Shown here in pieces: positions 42,747-54,028 of a stretch of 64,000 nt of DNA. Each line of letters starts with the position of its first letter. Positions within the stretch are counted from its first letter, which is position 1. Source of the DNA: Marinobacter panjinensis (GTDB lineage Bacteria; Pseudomonadota; Gammaproteobacteria; Pseudomonadales; Oleiphilaceae); the NCBI RefSeq assembly GCF_005298175.1, contig NZ_SZYH01000001.1, forward strand, positions 496,001 through 560,000, in the 5' to 3' direction. The notes under the pieces are model-generated. The model did no database searches. It saw only the letters and a program-made list of their open reading frames with translations, and was not told the origin of the DNA. A program made the position numbers and the translations under genes.

Positions 42747-44234
42747 TTATGGCAGACGGCGATGCTGCTGCACCAGTTCATCAACTTTTCTTGACAGGTC
42801 CTGGCTGCAAAGATTCCATTCCAGCTGCCATACCCAGTTGTTCACCACGGTTCCCGGTGTGTTGAACCTGGCCTCTGTTCCAAGCCCCAGAAAATCCTGC
42901 ATGGGAACAATAGCCAGCGAGCAGACGGACCGGAAAGCGGCTTCAATCACCGACCAGGGCATGTCGTCGCCCGAAACACCCAGATAGGCATTAACGTAGC
43001 GCCGTGTGTGATCATCAAGGCTCTGGTACCAGCCAAGCGTGGTGTCATTATCGTGGGTTCCTGTGTAAACAAGATCCCGTGGGTGGTGATTGTGCAACAG
43101 GTGCGGGTTATCCGAGCTGCCGTCAAACCCAAATTGCATCACCGTCATCCCCGGCAACCGGAACCGTTTACGCAGCTGTTCCACATCATCGCTGATAATG
43201 CCCAGGTTTTCGGCAACCAATGGCAAATCCGGAAAACGGGTGAAACAGGCTTCAAGGAAGTGTTCGGCCGGCCCGGGCACCCAGTAGCCGAACCGCGGTT
43301 CCGGTGTCTTTGCCGGGATCTCCCAATAGGCCTGTAGTCCGCGGAAGTGATCGATGCGAATCAGATCGAACAGCTGGCGCTGGCTCTCAAGCCGCTGCAA
43401 CCACCACCGGTAGCCTTCCAGGGCCATGGCTCCCCAGTTATAAATCGGATTTCCCCAGTGCTGACCATCGGGAGAAAAATAGTCCGGGGGAACCCCGGCG
43501 ATCACCGTAGACTCGCCTCGGTCGTCAAGCTTGAACAGGTGCCGGTTGGCCCAGACATCCGCGCTGTCGTGAGCCACGAAAATGGGGATGTCGCCAAACA
43601 GCAATACGCCTTTTCGTCGGGCATAGTCCCGCAGGGCCTGCCATTGGTGGTGGAATAGAAACTGCTCGAAGCGGATCCTGGCAAGCCGGGACTGGCTTTG
43701 GTCAATAAAGTCCTGCAGTGCGCCGACATCACGGTCTCTCAGGGACTCCGGCCACTGAAGCCAGCTCTGAGACGACTGAACTTCGCGAATGCCACAGAAA
43801 AGGCAGAAATCGTCCAGCCAGTATCCGTTGGTTTCGCGAAAGCGTTGGTAGCCAGCCTGGTCAAACCCGTTTACCCCCTTCCCTTCATTGTTAAAGAAAC
43901 GCTGTGCTGCCAGGGTGAATAACTGGTGCCGGGTGTGGGGGGCTGGCAGCACCAGTTCCTCCTCGGTCAGCAGACCCTCGTCCACAAGTTCCGACAGGTC
44001 AATAAAGTGCGGATTGCCAGCGTGGGCACTGAGGGACTGGTAGGGAGAGAGATCCGGGTGCGTTGGCCCGATGGGCAGTGTTTGCCAGATGGTTAGGCCG
44101 CTGTCGGCGAGAAAGTCGACAAAGGTGCGGGCGCTCGCACCGAGCACGCCCCAGGTACCCGGCAGACAGGTCGGGTGTAACAAAACGCCGGCCCGGCGGA
44201 TACTGAACAGATCCTCGGCGCTGCTGTAAGTCAT
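42747..44234 (-). CDS. malQ: 4-alpha-glucanotransferase (amylomaltase, GH77)
   Basis: The 495-residue enzyme has GH77 motifs: SPYQSLSAHAGNPHFIDL, LLFGDIPIFVAHDSADVW, the nucleophile Asp in LIRIDHFRGL, the acid/base Glu in LVAENLGIISDDVEQLR and YTGTHDNDTTLGW. It moves glucan segments between chains, processing maltodextrins produced from glycogen. Its ATG overlaps the GH57 stop (ATGA), so the two are coupled. It is the shorter MalQ type, close to 500 residues. Confidence 0.95.
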   Translation of the reverse strand: MTYSSAEDLFSIRRAGVLLHPTCLPGTWGVLGASARTFVDFLADSGLTIWQTLPIGPTHPDLSPYQSLSAHAGNPHFIDLSELVDEGLLTEEELVLPAPHTRHQLFTLAAQRFFNNEGKGVNGFDQAGYQRFRETNGYWLDDFCLFCGIREVQSSQSWLQWPESLRDRDVGALQDFIDQSQSRLARIRFEQFLFHHQWQALRDYARRKGVLLFGDIPIFVAHDSADVWANRHLFKLDDRGESTVIAGVPPDYFSPDGQHWGNPIYNWGAMALEGYRWWLQRLESQRQLFDLIRIDHFRGLQAYWEIPAKTPEPRFGYWVPGPAEHFLEACFTRFPDLPLVAENLGIISDDVEQLRKRFRLPGMTVMQFGFDGSSDNPHLLHNHHPRDLVYTGTHDNDTTLGWYQSLDDHTRRYVNAYLGVSGDDMPWSVIEAAFRSVCSLAIVPMQDFLGLGTEARFNTPGTVVNNWVWQLEWNLCSQDLSRKVDELVQQHRRLP

Positions 44235-45958
44235 GCCGGTTTATCCGCTTCATGCCCGGGCCGCATGGCACCGCCGCGGGCCGGTTCTCCGCTACCCTGG
44301 CTCAGCTGCTGAAATACGGACGGCGGTGCCGGATAACCGATCATCTCGTACAGGTTAACCAGGTGTCGGCGGTACAGGTGCTCGAAATCGCTGACAATCT
44401 GAGCCGGGTTATAATCCCCGAACCACCAGAACCAGTCTGAGCCCTCGCAGATGGCCAGCTGTTTTTTCGCGGACTCTTTCTGCTCTGCATTGAGGCTGCC
44501 GTTATCCATCACCCGGTCGTAATGGATCTTGGCCTCACAGAGCAGGTCCCAGGCGCGATTTTTATCCGGATCACCAATCCAGGTGGAGAAGGTGCCGTAA
44601 ATCCAGCTGCCGGCCACCAGATGGGGCAAGCGGATCGGTTCGGCTACCGTGTGCCCGATCAGATCGCTGTAGGTGGTCAGTTTCAGCTGCGAGTGGTGCG
44701 CAAGTACCCGGTACAGCTCATTCAGAAAATGAAAGCCGTTCTCCGGGTAGTATTCCCAGGCGTTCTCGCCATCCATAATGACGGAAATAACAGGGCTGGA
44801 CTGACCCCTGGCCTGCCGGGCGATATTCTCCATGTGATGCACCAGGTCGCCAACAGCATCCTCCGCATGCCAGTCCGCGTAGTTAAAGCCGATCAGGTCA
44901 GACAGACCATCATCCCGGAAGAACACCGTCACCGGGGATTCACCGAAGGCGTATGGCTGATGGATGCCCGTATCTGGCAGCTCGGGATTCTGCTCCCTGG
45001 CCAGATTGAGGCTATTGTAAACCACGGAATCACCGCTGGCGGTCCAGCGGAAGTTGTGTTCACCAAGCAGATCCAGGGTGGCCTGACTGAGTCCTCCTTC
45101 GGAAGCCCAGCAGCCAACCGGCCCAATGCCGAAAAATCGATGAAAAACCGCTTTTGCCTGATGCAGCTGCCAGCCAGCTCGTTCGCTTCCGCCGGGGTAA
45201 TCACTGTGTACGGGTAATATGATCTCCGGCATTGCTTCCCGGGCCGATTCCAGTTCCAGCAGCAACGGCAGCATGGCGTGTGTATAGGGGCTCATGGAGA
45301 GCTCCACCTGTCCCTTTTCGGCCAGGCGCCGGTATCTTGGCCCGATGCCGGACAATACATCGAAAATGACATCCAGCAGTGCCCTGCGTTCGTCCATGGT
45401 GAAGTTATAGCCTTTCTCCTGAAGGCTCTGAATGCAATGGTTGTCACGGCGGATGGTTTCACCCATCCAGCCCAGGTGGTACCAGACCAGAAGGTCCGAC
45501 AGGAACCGGCTGGAGATGTACCTCTGCAATTCCGGTTTTTCCCGGTAGACATCGGCCAGCTCTGCCAGTTGCGTGAAAGCCGGATAGCGCCCGATGACCC
45601 GGTCGGCATTGGCGCGCAGGCATTTCTCCATCACTCCCAGAAAGGCCGGGGTACCTGGCTGCGGCAGTTCCTCTGCGACCAGAGCGGCCAACAGTGGGTC
45701 ACCGATGTCCCCCGCGCCGTGGCGCCATCGTTCAATCTGCACCAGGTAGGTTTCGATCTGCTCAAGCAGGATCGGCGCAAAGTTGACCACTGCCCTTGCC
45801 TCAGGCTCATGTTCCAGGTGCGCCGCCATGTCGCTGTAATCCTTGATGGTGTGCAGGTACACCCAGGGAAACAGAAACTGACCTGTATGCATGTCCTGAT
45901 AGGAAGGCTGGTGCATGTGCCAGCACAGCACGACCGGAATTCTGGTATCAGAGGCCAT
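44231..45958 (-). CDS. GH57 family glycoside hydrolase
   Basis: The 575-residue enzyme has the GH57 signs: [18 protein letters not shown] at the N-terminus, then the nucleophile Glu in [17 protein letters not shown] and the acid/base Asp in [19 protein letters not shown]57 contains amylases, 4-alpha-glucanotransferases and branching enzymes. At this length an amylase or amylopullulanase-like debranching role is possible, as no glgX is present in the cluster. It is cotranscribed with glgC (11-base overlap) and malQ. Its exact specificity cannot be told from sequence. Confidence 0.9.
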   Translation of the reverse strand: MASDTRIPVVLCWHMHQPSYQDMHTGQFLFPWVYLHTIKDYSDMAAHLEHEPEARAVVNFAPILLEQIETYLVQIERWRHGAGDIGDPLLAALVAEELPQPGTPAFLGVMEKCLRANADRVIGRYPAFTQLAELADVYREKPELQRYISSRFLSDLLVWYHLGWMGETIRRDNHCIQSLQEKGYNFTMDERRALLDVIFDVLSGIGPRYRRLAEKGQVELSMSPYTHAMLPLLLELESAREAMPEIILPVHSDYPGGSERAGWQLHQAKAVFHRFFGIGPVGCWASEGGLSQATLDLLGEHNFRWTASGDSVVYNSLNLAREQNPELPDTGIHQPYAFGESPVTVFFRDDGLSDLIGFNYADWHAEDAVGDLVHHMENIARQARGQSSPVISVIMDGENAWEYYPENGFHFLNELYRVLAHHSQLKLTTYSDLIGHTVAEPIRLPHLVAGSWIYGTFSTWIGDPDKNRAWDLLCEAKIHYDRVMDNGSLNAEQKESAKKQLAICEGSDWFWWFGDYNPAQIVSDFEHLYRRHLVNLYEMIGYPAPPSVFQQLSQGSGEPARGGAMRPGHEADKPA

Positions 45959-47213
45959 GGGGGTAATCCTGCCCGAGCATCTCGGGCGTGATCAGCACAA
46001 TACCTTTTGGAGAAACGTGAAACCGCTTTCGGTCTTCTGCTTCATCGAAACCGATACGTGAACCCTTCGGAATGCGGCAGCCACGATCAATCAGAGCATT
46101 ACGGATATGGCAGTGACGACCAACTTCCACATCCGGGTAAATGACCGAATCTGAGATGTCACTATAAGAATGAACTCTAACCTGTGAGAACAGAAGAGAA
46201 TGTTTCACAACAGCACCGGAAACAATACAGCCGCCGGCGACCATGGAATCCACCGCCATTCCCCGGCGATTTTCGTCATCAAATATGAACTTGGCAGGGG
46301 GCAACTGTTCCTGGTAGGTCCATATCGGCCAGTGGGAATCGTAGAGATTCAGTTCGGGGCTGATGCCGATCAGTTCCAGATTGGCTTGCCAGAGCGCATC
46401 AATGGTACCTACATCCCGCCAGTAGGCAGGTTTGTCTTGCACCGGGTCGCGGAACGGGAATGCAACCACCCGCAGGCGCCTGATCACTGAGGGGATAATA
46501 TCCTTGCCAAAATCGTGGGAAGAGTCGCCAACCGTCTGGTGATCGCGCATCAGTTCATCGAACAGGACCTGGGTGCTGAATACATAGATACCCATCGAAG
46601 CCAGTGCCTTATCCGTATGGCCGGGCATGGGCTTCGGGTTCTGAGGCTTTTCAACGAACTCGGTGATTCTCAGCTCGTCGTCTACGGACATGACCCCGAA
46701 CGCCGAAGCCTCATCAATAGGGACTTCAATGCAGCCAACGGTGATATCGGCTTCGTTCTCGACATGGGCGGCCAGCATGGTGCCATAGTCCATCTTGTAG
46801 ATATGGTCGCCAGCGAGAATCAGGACATATTCCGGTTTATGGCTGCGGATGATGTCGAGGTTTTGCAGAACCGCATCTGCCGTGCCCTCGTACCAGGAAG
46901 TTTCGATGCGCTGCTGTGCCGGTAGGAGTTCGACAAATTCATCAAGCTCACCGCGAAGAAATCCCCAGCCCCGCTGAATGTGCCGAATCAGGGAATGGGA
47001 TTTGTACTGGGTGATCACCCCTACCTGGCCGATGCCGGAATTGATGCAGTTCGAGAGTGGAAAATCGATGATCCGGAACTTGCCGCCAAAAGGGACTGCC
47101 GGCTTGGCACGCCACTTGGTGAGGTCGTGGAGACGTGAACCCCGACCTCCGGCAAGTACCAGTGCGAGAGTTTGACGAGTAAGACGACTGACGAAACGTT
47201 TGGCCGTATGCAT
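45948..47213 (-). CDS. glgC: Glucose-1-phosphate adenylyltransferase
   Basis: The 421-residue protein (from the ATG at 47213; longer frame to 47294) has the GlgC signature [20 protein letters not shown], then [33 protein letters not shown] and [13 protein letters not shown] left-handed beta-helix follows. It makes ADP-glucose for glycogen synthesis. It is divergent from glgB, with 189 bases between the two starts. The overlapping GH57 and malQ genes follow in the operon. GGGAAGC is a moderate RBS. Confidence 0.95.
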   Translation of the reverse strand: MHTAKRFVSRLTRQTLALVLAGGRGSRLHDLTKWRAKPAVPFGGKFRIIDFPLSNCINSGIGQVGVITQYKSHSLIRHIQRGWGFLRGELDEFVELLPAQQRIETSWYEGTADAVLQNLDIIRSHKPEYVLILAGDHIYKMDYGTMLAAHVENEADITVGCIEVPIDEASAFGVMSVDDELRITEFVEKPQNPKPMPGHTDKALASMGIYVFSTQVLFDELMRDHQTVGDSSHDFGKDIIPSVIRRLRVVAFPFRDPVQDKPAYWRDVGTIDALWQANLELIGISPELNLYDSHWPIWTYQEQLPPAKFIFDDENRRGMAVDSMVAGGCIVSGAVVKHSLLFSQVRVHSYSDISDSVIYPDVEVGRHCHIRNALIDRGCRIPKGSRIGFDEAEDRKRFHVSPKGIVLITPEMLGQDYPHGL

Positions 47214-47402
47214 AGCTGCTTCCCTGAAAAAACCGCGCGCATGAGTTGCACTCGAAACGCGAGGCTCTGCCATGTATTTGACGCCTGTAATCATATTAGA
47301 ACACTATCATGGAATTATGACGTAAAATTGCTGTGGGTCATTTTTCAAAAAGGCCCTGTGACGTCCAATGGAATTCCACCTGGTCAGGGGAAAGCAAGGT
47401 CT
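47214..47402. promoter_or_regulatory. Divergent glgC/glgB promoter region
   Basis: This 189-base spacer separates the glgC and glgB starts and must hold promoters for both operons. TTGACG at about 47278-47283 lies 17-18 bases from CACTAT and could be a plus-strand promoter, but the match is partial. I see no clear operator. Confidence 0.5.
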
Positions 47403-49289
47403 ATGGACAGCCCAACGCTCAGCGAGTTTGACCTCCATCTGTTTGCCGAAGGCCGGCATTGGCACATCTATAACGTATTGGGCGCCCATGTTTGCAAAAA
47501 CCGGGGGGTTGAGGGCGTACGATTTGCGGTCTGGGCCCCACACGCCCAGGCAGTCAGCGTCGTAGGAGAGTTCAATCACTGGGATTCCAGCACCCACCCG
47601 ATGAGCCTGCATGACAGCACGGGTGTCTGGTCCTGTTTTATCCCGGGCATCAGTACCGGAACCCTTTACAAGTTTTCCATCACCACCGAAGACGGCCGCC
47701 AGCTGTTAAAAACCGATCCCTACGGCCAGGCCTTCGAATTGAGGCCCGATACCGCAGCCATTGTGGCCGAACGCGGCCATTTCCGCTGGGGTGATGGAGA
47801 TTGGCTGGCCCGGCGTGCCCAATGGAACTGGCAGGACTCCCCCATTTCAATTTACGAGGTTCACGCGGCTTCCTGGCGCCATCACGGCTCCGGACGATGG
47901 CTGACCTATCGCGAGCTGGCCGACCAGCTGATTCCTTACGTGGTGGAACTGGGTTTCACTCACATTGAGCTGTTGCCGGTCACCGAGCACCCGCTGGACG
48001 AATCCTGGGGTTATCAGACCACCGGTTACTATGCGCCAACGAGTCGCTTTGGCACACCGGATGACATGCGCTATCTGGTGGACCAGTGCCACCGGAACAA
48101 CATTGGCGTGCTTCTGGACTGGGTTCCGGGGCACTTCCCCACCGATGAGCACGCCCTCGCGCTGTTCGACGGCAGTGCCCTGTACGAGCATGAGGACCCG
48201 CGCCAGGGCCGACACCAGGACTGGGGCACCCTGATCTACAACTACGGTCGGCATGAAGTCCGGAACTTTCTCATTGGCAGTGCCCTGTTCTGGCTGGATG
48301 CCTTCCATATTGATGGCTTACGCGTGGATGCCGTGGCCTCAATGCTCTACCTCAACTATTCCCGCAAGGAAGGCGAATGGCTGCCGAACGTTCATGGCGG
48401 CCATGAAAATCTCGAGGCGATTGAGTTTTTGCGGGAACTGAACCGTGTCTGCCAGAGCCGATTTCCGGGAACCCTGATATGCGCTGAGGAATCCACCTCC
48501 TGGCCGCGGGTTACCCGCCCGCCAGAGATTGGCGGCCTTGGCTTTAACCTGAAATGGAACATGGGCTGGATGCACGACACCCTGGAATACCTTCAACAGG
48601 ACCCTGTCTACCGCCAATACCACCACGACAAGCTGACCTTCGGCCTGATCTATGCGTTTACAGAAAATTTCCTGCTACCGCTGTCCCACGACGAGGTCGT
48701 ACACGGTAAAAGCAGCCTGATCAATAAAATGACCGGGGACGAGTGGCAGCAGCGCGCTTCATTACGCTTGCTGCTTACCTACATGTACAGCTATCCCGGC
48801 GCCAAGTTGCTGTTCATGGGCGGCGAATTCGGCCAGCGCCGGGAGTGGAGCGAATCCAGGGAACTTGACTGGTCATTGCTCGCCTATCCGGAGCATCAGG
48901 GCCTCAAGCGCCTGGTGCAGGACCTGAACGGCCTTTACCGCCGGGAGGTGTCGCTACACGGTGAGTGCTTCCGGCCTGAAGGGTTTGACTGGATTGATTG
49001 CCATGACTCGCCCCAGTCCGTGATCAGCTTCCTGCGCACAGCCAACGGTGAAACATCGGTCATTGTGGTCAATTTCACGCCGATGCCACGACACCATTAC
49101 CGCATAGGGCTGCCTCAGAGTGGCACCTGGCAGGAGATTTTCAATTCCGATTCCGAGTATTACGGTGGCAGCAACCTGGGTAACCCCTTGCCGATGCCTG
49201 CGGACGAAAAGCCCTGGATGAACCGGAACTGGTCCCTGGAGCTGACCTTGCCACCCCTGGGCGCGATCATTCTGAGGCCGGCGGTATGA
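47403..49289 (+). CDS. glgB: 1,4-alpha-glucan branching enzyme
   Basis: The 628-residue protein (ATG at 47403; the frame opens at 47172 within glgC) has an N-terminal CBM48-type domain ([19 protein letters not shown], then NHWD). A GH13 core follows with [14 protein letters not shown] strands, the nucleophile Asp in [13 protein letters not shown], Glu in [11 protein letters not shown] and [10 protein letters not shown]. It makes 1,6 branches in glycogen. It lacks the extra N-terminal domain of the 728-residue E. coli enzyme. It overlaps glgA by four bases (ATGA). AAGG lies only three bases from the ATG, so translation may use GGGGAAAG further up. Confidence 0.94.
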   Translation: MDSPTLSEFDLHLFAEGRHWHIYNVLGAHVCKNRGVEGVRFAVWAPHAQAVSVVGEFNHWDSSTHPMSLHDSTGVWSCFIPGISTGTLYKFSITTEDGRQLLKTDPYGQAFELRPDTAAIVAERGHFRWGDGDWLARRAQWNWQDSPISIYEVHAASWRHHGSGRWLTYRELADQLIPYVVELGFTHIELLPVTEHPLDESWGYQTTGYYAPTSRFGTPDDMRYLVDQCHRNNIGVLLDWVPGHFPTDEHALALFDGSALYEHEDPRQGRHQDWGTLIYNYGRHEVRNFLIGSALFWLDAFHIDGLRVDAVASMLYLNYSRKEGEWLPNVHGGHENLEAIEFLRELNRVCQSRFPGTLICAEESTSWPRVTRPPEIGGLGFNLKWNMGWMHDTLEYLQQDPVYRQYHHDKLTFGLIYAFTENFLLPLSHDEVVHGKSSLINKMTGDEWQQRASLRLLLTYMYSYPGAKLLFMGGEFGQRREWSESRELDWSLLAYPEHQGLKRLVQDLNGLYRREVSLHGECFRPEGFDWIDCHDSPQSVISFLRTANGETSVIVVNFTPMPRHHYRIGLPQSGTWQEIFNSDSEYYGGSNLGNPLPMPADEKPWMNRNWSLELTLPPLGAIILRPAV

Positions 49290-50737
49290 TCCGGGTTCTG
49301 TTCGCCACCAGTGAAGTCTACCCGCTGGTCAAAACCGGTGGGCTTGCGGATGTGTCTGCCAGCCTGCCCGAAGCACTCTGTAAGCTTGGATACGACGTCC
49401 ATATTCTTCTGCCAGGCTACCCGGCCGCTGTCAAAGCCGCCAGAGACGCGGGTTCTCGCAGAAAAACCCGCTTCCGGATCGGGCAATACGAAGTTAGCCT
49501 GTGGCAGACCCGGCTTCCTGGCACGGCGGTCACACTCTGGCTGGTGGACTGCCCGCCATTGTTCGACCGCCCCGGCAACCCCTATCAAAATGAAAATGGC
49601 CAGGACTGGTGGGACAACGCCCATCGTTTCGAGCTGTTTGGCAGGGTCGGTGCCATGATGGCCGTTGGCGAAGCCGGGGTGAACTGGCGGCCGGACCTGG
49701 TGCACTGCAACGACTGGCAGACCGGGCTGATCCCTGTGTTTCTCGAGCACTACTCCCATCGGCCGGGGACGGTATTCACCATCCATAATCTCGCTTATCA
49801 GGGCATTTTCTCTCACGAAACCTTTCGAGCCCTGGGGTTGCCCGATTCACTCTGGCGCTGGGACCAGCTGGAATTTTACGGCCAGCTGTCCTTTATTAAA
49901 GGCGGTCTTGTTTTCAGCGATCGCATTACCACCGTCAGCCCGGAATATGCGCGGGAGATCCAGTCGACGGAATTCGGTCATGGTCTTGATGGGGTTCTCA
50001 GACACCGGGCCCACAGGCTCACCGGGATACTCAATGGTATTGATACCCGCGTCTGGAACCCGGAGGAGGATCCGGAACTTGCGTTCCATTACGGCCGCGA
50101 TCACCTTAAAAACAAAACCCAGTGCCAGGCCCAGTTGCAACAGGAACTCGGCCTGGAGGTCAACGGCGGCCCCCTGCTGGGATTTATCGGGCGTCTGGTG
50201 GAACAGAAGGGGGTGGACTGGCTGATTGCAGTCATGCCCGAGTTACTGGATCGCGGCTGCCAATTCGTAGTGCTTGGCTCTGGTGAAGCCCGTTACGAGG
50301 AACCGCTAAAGCAGATCGCCCGGCAATGGCCCCGCCAGATGTCCCTGACACTGGGTTACGACGAAGGGCTTTCCCACCGCATTACCGCCGGATGCGATAT
50401 TTTCCTGATGCCCTCACGGTTCGAGCCTTGTGGCCTGAACCAGATGTACAGCCTTCGCTACGGCACCATTCCCGTGGTACACGCGGTTGGAGGGCTTTCT
50501 GACACTGTAAACGACCCTCTGGAGGCAGGCATCGGTAAAGCCAACGGTTTCCGGTTCATCAAGGCCGATGAGCAGGCCCTGTTGGCAACGATAAACCGGG
50601 CATTGGAGAATTTCAGGAACCGGAAGTCGTGGCGCCGGCTCCAGGAGAATGGTATGGCAGCGGACTACTCCTGGAAACAGCGCGCCCGAAGCTACGGCAA
50701 CCTGTATCAGAGCATTCTCAAAGAGCGTGACATCTAA
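49286..50737 (+). CDS. glgA: Glycogen synthase (ADP-glucose)
   Basis: The 483-residue GT5 enzyme starts [19 protein letters not shown], with KTGGLAD the ADP-glucose-binding motif. The later parts include [39 protein letters not shown] residues and [17 protein letters not shown]. It extends glycogen chains from ADP-glucose made by GlgC. It is coupled to glgB and followed by glgP2 after 44 bases, so glgB-glgA-glgP2 form one operon. Confidence 0.95.
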   Translation: MIRVLFATSEVYPLVKTGGLADVSASLPEALCKLGYDVHILLPGYPAAVKAARDAGSRRKTRFRIGQYEVSLWQTRLPGTAVTLWLVDCPPLFDRPGNPYQNENGQDWWDNAHRFELFGRVGAMMAVGEAGVNWRPDLVHCNDWQTGLIPVFLEHYSHRPGTVFTIHNLAYQGIFSHETFRALGLPDSLWRWDQLEFYGQLSFIKGGLVFSDRITTVSPEYAREIQSTEFGHGLDGVLRHRAHRLTGILNGIDTRVWNPEEDPELAFHYGRDHLKNKTQCQAQLQQELGLEVNGGPLLGFIGRLVEQKGVDWLIAVMPELLDRGCQFVVLGSGEARYEEPLKQIARQWPRQMSLTLGYDEGLSHRITAGCDIFLMPSRFEPCGLNQMYSLRYGTIPVVHAVGGLSDTVNDPLEAGIGKANGFRFIKADEQALLATINRALENFRNRKSWRRLQENGMAADYSWKQRARSYGNLYQSILKERDI

Positions 50738-50781
50738 AGACTGGATTAGCGCGAGCGTGTGCCCGCCCGGAGGCAATTGAT

Positions 50782-53334
50782 ATGGATAAAGCAACGGAAT
50801 TCAGACTCGAGGCCCACCCCTTGGTTCCGGAGGCCCTTGAGCGTCTTGAAGAACTGGCCAACGATCTGTTCTACAGCTGGGATCACGGGGTTCGTAGCCT
50901 GTTTGCCAGGATAGACCTGCGCCTATGGCAGAAGGTTGAGCATAACCCGAAACTCTTTCTAAGGCGGGTTGCCCAGGACCGGCTTGATGAGACGGCGGAG
51001 GACCGGGCTTTTCTGGCCGAATATCGACGGGTACTGAGCAGTTACGACGCCTATCTGGAAGCGGGTCCCGGACCGGAAGTCACTGAGAAACTGGATCCGG
51101 AAACCGCATTGGTGGCCTACTTTTGCGCCGAATTCGGTTTTCACGAAAGTTTTCCAATCTACTCCGGGGGGCTTGGCATTCTCGCGGGGGATCACTGCAA
51201 GGCTGCCAGTGACCTCGCACTGCCCTTCGTGGCCATCGGCTTGCTGTACCAGCAGGGCTACTTCGTACAGAGCATTGACGCCCTGGGCCAGCAGATCGCC
51301 CGGTATCAATCCCATTCGAGTGACGAACTGCCAATAACCCCCGTTGAAAAAGATGGTGAGGTACTCAAGGTCTCGGTGCCCTTCCCCGGCCGTAATGTTG
51401 TTGCGCGGGTGTGGGAGGCGCGGGTAGGCCATATCCGTTTGTACCTGTTGGACAGTCACACCGAGGAAAACAGCCCCGAAGACCAGGAGCTGACACTGCA
51501 GCTTTATGGCGGGGACGAGTCCACACGGATCAGTCAGGAGATGCTCCTGGGTATCGGCGGGACACGAGTGCTTGAAGCTCTGGGGCTCCAACCAACAGCC
51601 TGGCATATCAACGAAGGCCATGCCGCGTTTCAGATACTTGAGCGATGCCGACAGGTTATGGCCGCCGGTCTCGGCTTCGAAGCCGCCCTGGAGGCCGTTG
51701 CCGGTGCAACTCTGTTTACCACCCACACACCGGTAGCCGCCGGCCACGACATCTTTCCAAGAAGCCTGGTTCAACATGCCCTGGGGCGATATCTGGAAGA
51801 GTCCGGCCTGGACTTCGAGAAAGTATTTGCCCTGGGCGCCAAGGACGATGACGACACCTTCAACATGACCGGCCTTGGCCTGCGCGGCTCACGCTTCCAC
51901 AACGGTGTCAGCAGGATTCACGGTGGTGTGGCGTCCCGGATGGAGGGCGATATCTGGCCCCAGGTTCCACCGGAGGAAAACCCGCTGGGCTACATTACCA
52001 ATGGCGTGCATGTGCCTACTTTTCTGGCACCGGAATGGTCAAGCCTGTTCGACATCCAGGCCCCTACCTGGAAGAGCGAACAGCGAAACCCGGATTTCTG
52101 GGAATTTATCGACCGGATTCCGGATTATCACTACTGGAGTGTCCACAAAGCACTCAAACAGCAGATGGGCGAGTTCATTGTTCGCTGCCTCAAGCGTCAG
52201 CACAAACGCAACGGCACCGGTCATTCAGTGACAGAGCGGATGACCCGGCAACTGATCTCTACGGAGAAGGACACTCTGGTGATCGGTTTTGCACGGAGGT
52301 TTGCCACTTACAAGCGCGCCACCCTGATTTTTTCCGATCTTGACCGGCTGGAGCAGATTATCACCAACGCAGATCGCCCCGTTGTGCTCGTCTTCGCCGG
52401 CAAGGCACATCCCCGGGACAACCCGGGCCAGCATCTGATCAAGGTTATTCACGACCTGTCCATGCATCCCTCGCTGATGGGGCACCTCATTCTGCTGGAG
52501 GACTACGACCAGGCCATGGCCAGGCGACTGGTCAGTGGCGTGGATGTGTGGCTCAATACGCCGGAATATCCCAAGGAAGCCAGCGGTACCTCCGGTGAGA
52601 AGGCCGCCCTGAATGGGGCCCTGAATCTGAGCGTTCTGGATGGCTGGTGGGGTGAAGGTTACGACGGCAAGAATGGTTGGGGCATTCCGCCCAGGGATAC
52701 CGAGCTGGATGCCGAATTCCGTAATCAGGAGGAAGCACGCGACCTGCTGGATCTGCTGGAATTCGAGGTGGTACCGCTATACTACGATCGCGCCTCCCAG
52801 GGTTATTCAAAGGGTTGGGTAAAACGTTCCAAGGCTTCCATGAAAACCATTACGCCGATGTTCAACAGCCAGCGTATGGTAATGGATTACGTCAACAACT
52901 ATTACCAGACGGCATCCACGCAGGGCGCCCGGCTGATGGCCGACGGCGGCGAGATGGCCACGGGGCTTGCAGACTGGAAAGCAAGGGTTCGGGAAGCCTG
53001 GCCCGGGGTAGAGATAAACGTTGTCGGGTGTGTCGAGTGCCGTTGCCCGCATGACGGTGCTGTAGAGCTCAGGGTTGAAGCATGGCTCAATGGCTTGACC
53101 GCTGCCGATGTACGCGTGGAGTGCCTGGTCAGCCCGGAATGTACCGGAACCCATAAAAACTCCGGCCCCCCGAGCTTTTTCCTCGAGCAGGAAAGCGAGG
53201 CGGATGGCCGGACCGTTTTCGCCACGCAGGTCCAGCCTTCCTACCCCGGGCTGCAGACCCTCAGGCTAAGAATGTATCCGTACCACGAGGCGCTGACACA
53301 CCCCCTGGAGATGGGCGCCATGCTCTGGGTCTGA
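50782..53334 (+). CDS. glgP: Alpha-glucan phosphorylase, second copy
   Basis: The 850-residue enzyme has the same family pattern as the first copy: VAYFCAEFGFHESFPIYSGG, GLLYQQGYFVQSI, WHINEGHAAFQIL, LFTTHTPVAAGHD, GFARRFATYKRA. The PLP-lysine site is EASGTSGEKAALNG where the first copy reads GTSGMKVLVNG. It should release glucose-1-phosphate. GGAGGCAA precedes the ATG. Both copies lie in one locus, which is unusual and may mean different chain-length preference or regulation. The gene ends 20 bases before the convergent esterase gene. Confidence 0.92.
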   Translation: MDKATEFRLEAHPLVPEALERLEELANDLFYSWDHGVRSLFARIDLRLWQKVEHNPKLFLRRVAQDRLDETAEDRAFLAEYRRVLSSYDAYLEAGPGPEVTEKLDPETALVAYFCAEFGFHESFPIYSGGLGILAGDHCKAASDLALPFVAIGLLYQQGYFVQSIDALGQQIARYQSHSSDELPITPVEKDGEVLKVSVPFPGRNVVARVWEARVGHIRLYLLDSHTEENSPEDQELTLQLYGGDESTRISQEMLLGIGGTRVLEALGLQPTAWHINEGHAAFQILERCRQVMAAGLGFEAALEAVAGATLFTTHTPVAAGHDIFPRSLVQHALGRYLEESGLDFEKVFALGAKDDDDTFNMTGLGLRGSRFHNGVSRIHGGVASRMEGDIWPQVPPEENPLGYITNGVHVPTFLAPEWSSLFDIQAPTWKSEQRNPDFWEFIDRIPDYHYWSVHKALKQQMGEFIVRCLKRQHKRNGTGHSVTERMTRQLISTEKDTLVIGFARRFATYKRATLIFSDLDRLEQIITNADRPVVLVFAGKAHPRDNPGQHLIKVIHDLSMHPSLMGHLILLEDYDQAMARRLVSGVDVWLNTPEYPKEASGTSGEKAALNGALNLSVLDGWWGEGYDGKNGWGIPPRDTELDAEFRNQEEARDLLDLLEFEVVPLYYDRASQGYSKGWVKRSKASMKTITPMFNSQRMVMDYVNNYYQTASTQGARLMADGGEMATGLADWKARVREAWPGVEINVVGCVECRCPHDGAVELRVEAWLNGLTAADVRVECLVSPECTGTHKNSGPPSFFLEQESEADGRTVFATQVQPSYPGLQTLRLRMYPYHEALTHPLEMGAMLWV

Positions 53335-53355
53335 GCCCGTGCATGGCACGGCTTT
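53333..53355. terminator. Hairpin between convergent glgP2 and esterase genes
   Basis: AGCCCGTGC and GCACGGCTTT (about 53333-53355) form a stem with a loop of four bases in the 20-base spacer and overlap the gene ends. A short TTT follows on the plus strand. It may act as a bidirectional terminator, but the T run is short. Confidence 0.45.
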
Positions 53356-54013
53356 AAAGAACGTGATTGCGGATAAAACGGCCGATATCCTGTACTTCCT
53401 CAAGGCACACACTGTGCTCCATGGGGAAGGTCTGATAGGAAGGCTTGAAGCCGAGTTCCTCAAGCTTCTCCATGCTCAGCCGGCCGAGTGACTCCGGCAC
53501 CATCGGATCATGGGTGCCATGATAGATGTTGATGGGGATGCCACGATTGGCCTCTGAAATCTCAACGGTTTTCGCGGTCGCAAAGTAGGTAGACAGCGCC
53601 AGAATACCGCCCAGGCGCTTCGGATAACTCAGCCCCAGTTCATAGGCCACAGCGCCCCCCTGGGAGAAACCCGCGATAACGATGTTCTCGCTGTTTACAC
53701 CGCGTTCAATTTCACGGTCCACCAGTCTGGCTACGGCGTCGGATGACGCCATCAACTGGTCCGTATCCACTATCCGGTCGATGTCCATGGCCTTGATGTC
53801 GTACCAGGCCGGCATTGTCATGCCGCCATTGATGGTTACAGGTATATTGGGCGCGTGGGGAAAGATGAAACGGACCGCGGCCTCTTCCGGTAATCCGAGT
53901 TCCGGCACTACCGGCTCAAAGTCGTGGCCACTGGCACCCAGGCCATGAAGCCAGATAACCGATGCAGTCGGATTGGGTCTGGTTTCCAGTTCAATGTATT
54001 CGAGTTCTTTCAC
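53354..54013 (-). CDS. Alpha/beta-hydrolase carboxylesterase
   Basis: The 219-residue protein is of the phospholipase/carboxylesterase family (EstB/YpfH type). The segment VIWLHGLGASGHDFEPVVPEL is the oxyanion region (14 or so residues of strand and loop). The nucleophile Ser is in GFSQGGAVAYELG, the Asp in GTHDPMVP and the His in MEHSVCLEE. It hydrolyses short esters, perhaps lipids. The start is a GTG at 54013 behind CCGAGGT. It is downstream of the acyltransferase on the same strand by 15 bases. Confidence 0.9.
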   Translation of the reverse strand: MKELEYIELETRPNPTASVIWLHGLGASGHDFEPVVPELGLPEEAAVRFIFPHAPNIPVTINGGMTMPAWYDIKAMDIDRIVDTDQLMASSDAVARLVDREIERGVNSENIVIAGFSQGGAVAYELGLSYPKRLGGILALSTYFATAKTVEISEANRGIPINIYHGTHDPMVPESLGRLSMEKLEELGFKPSYQTFPMEHSVCLEEVQDIGRFIRNHVL

Positions 54014-54028
54014 AAAATACCTCGGGTA

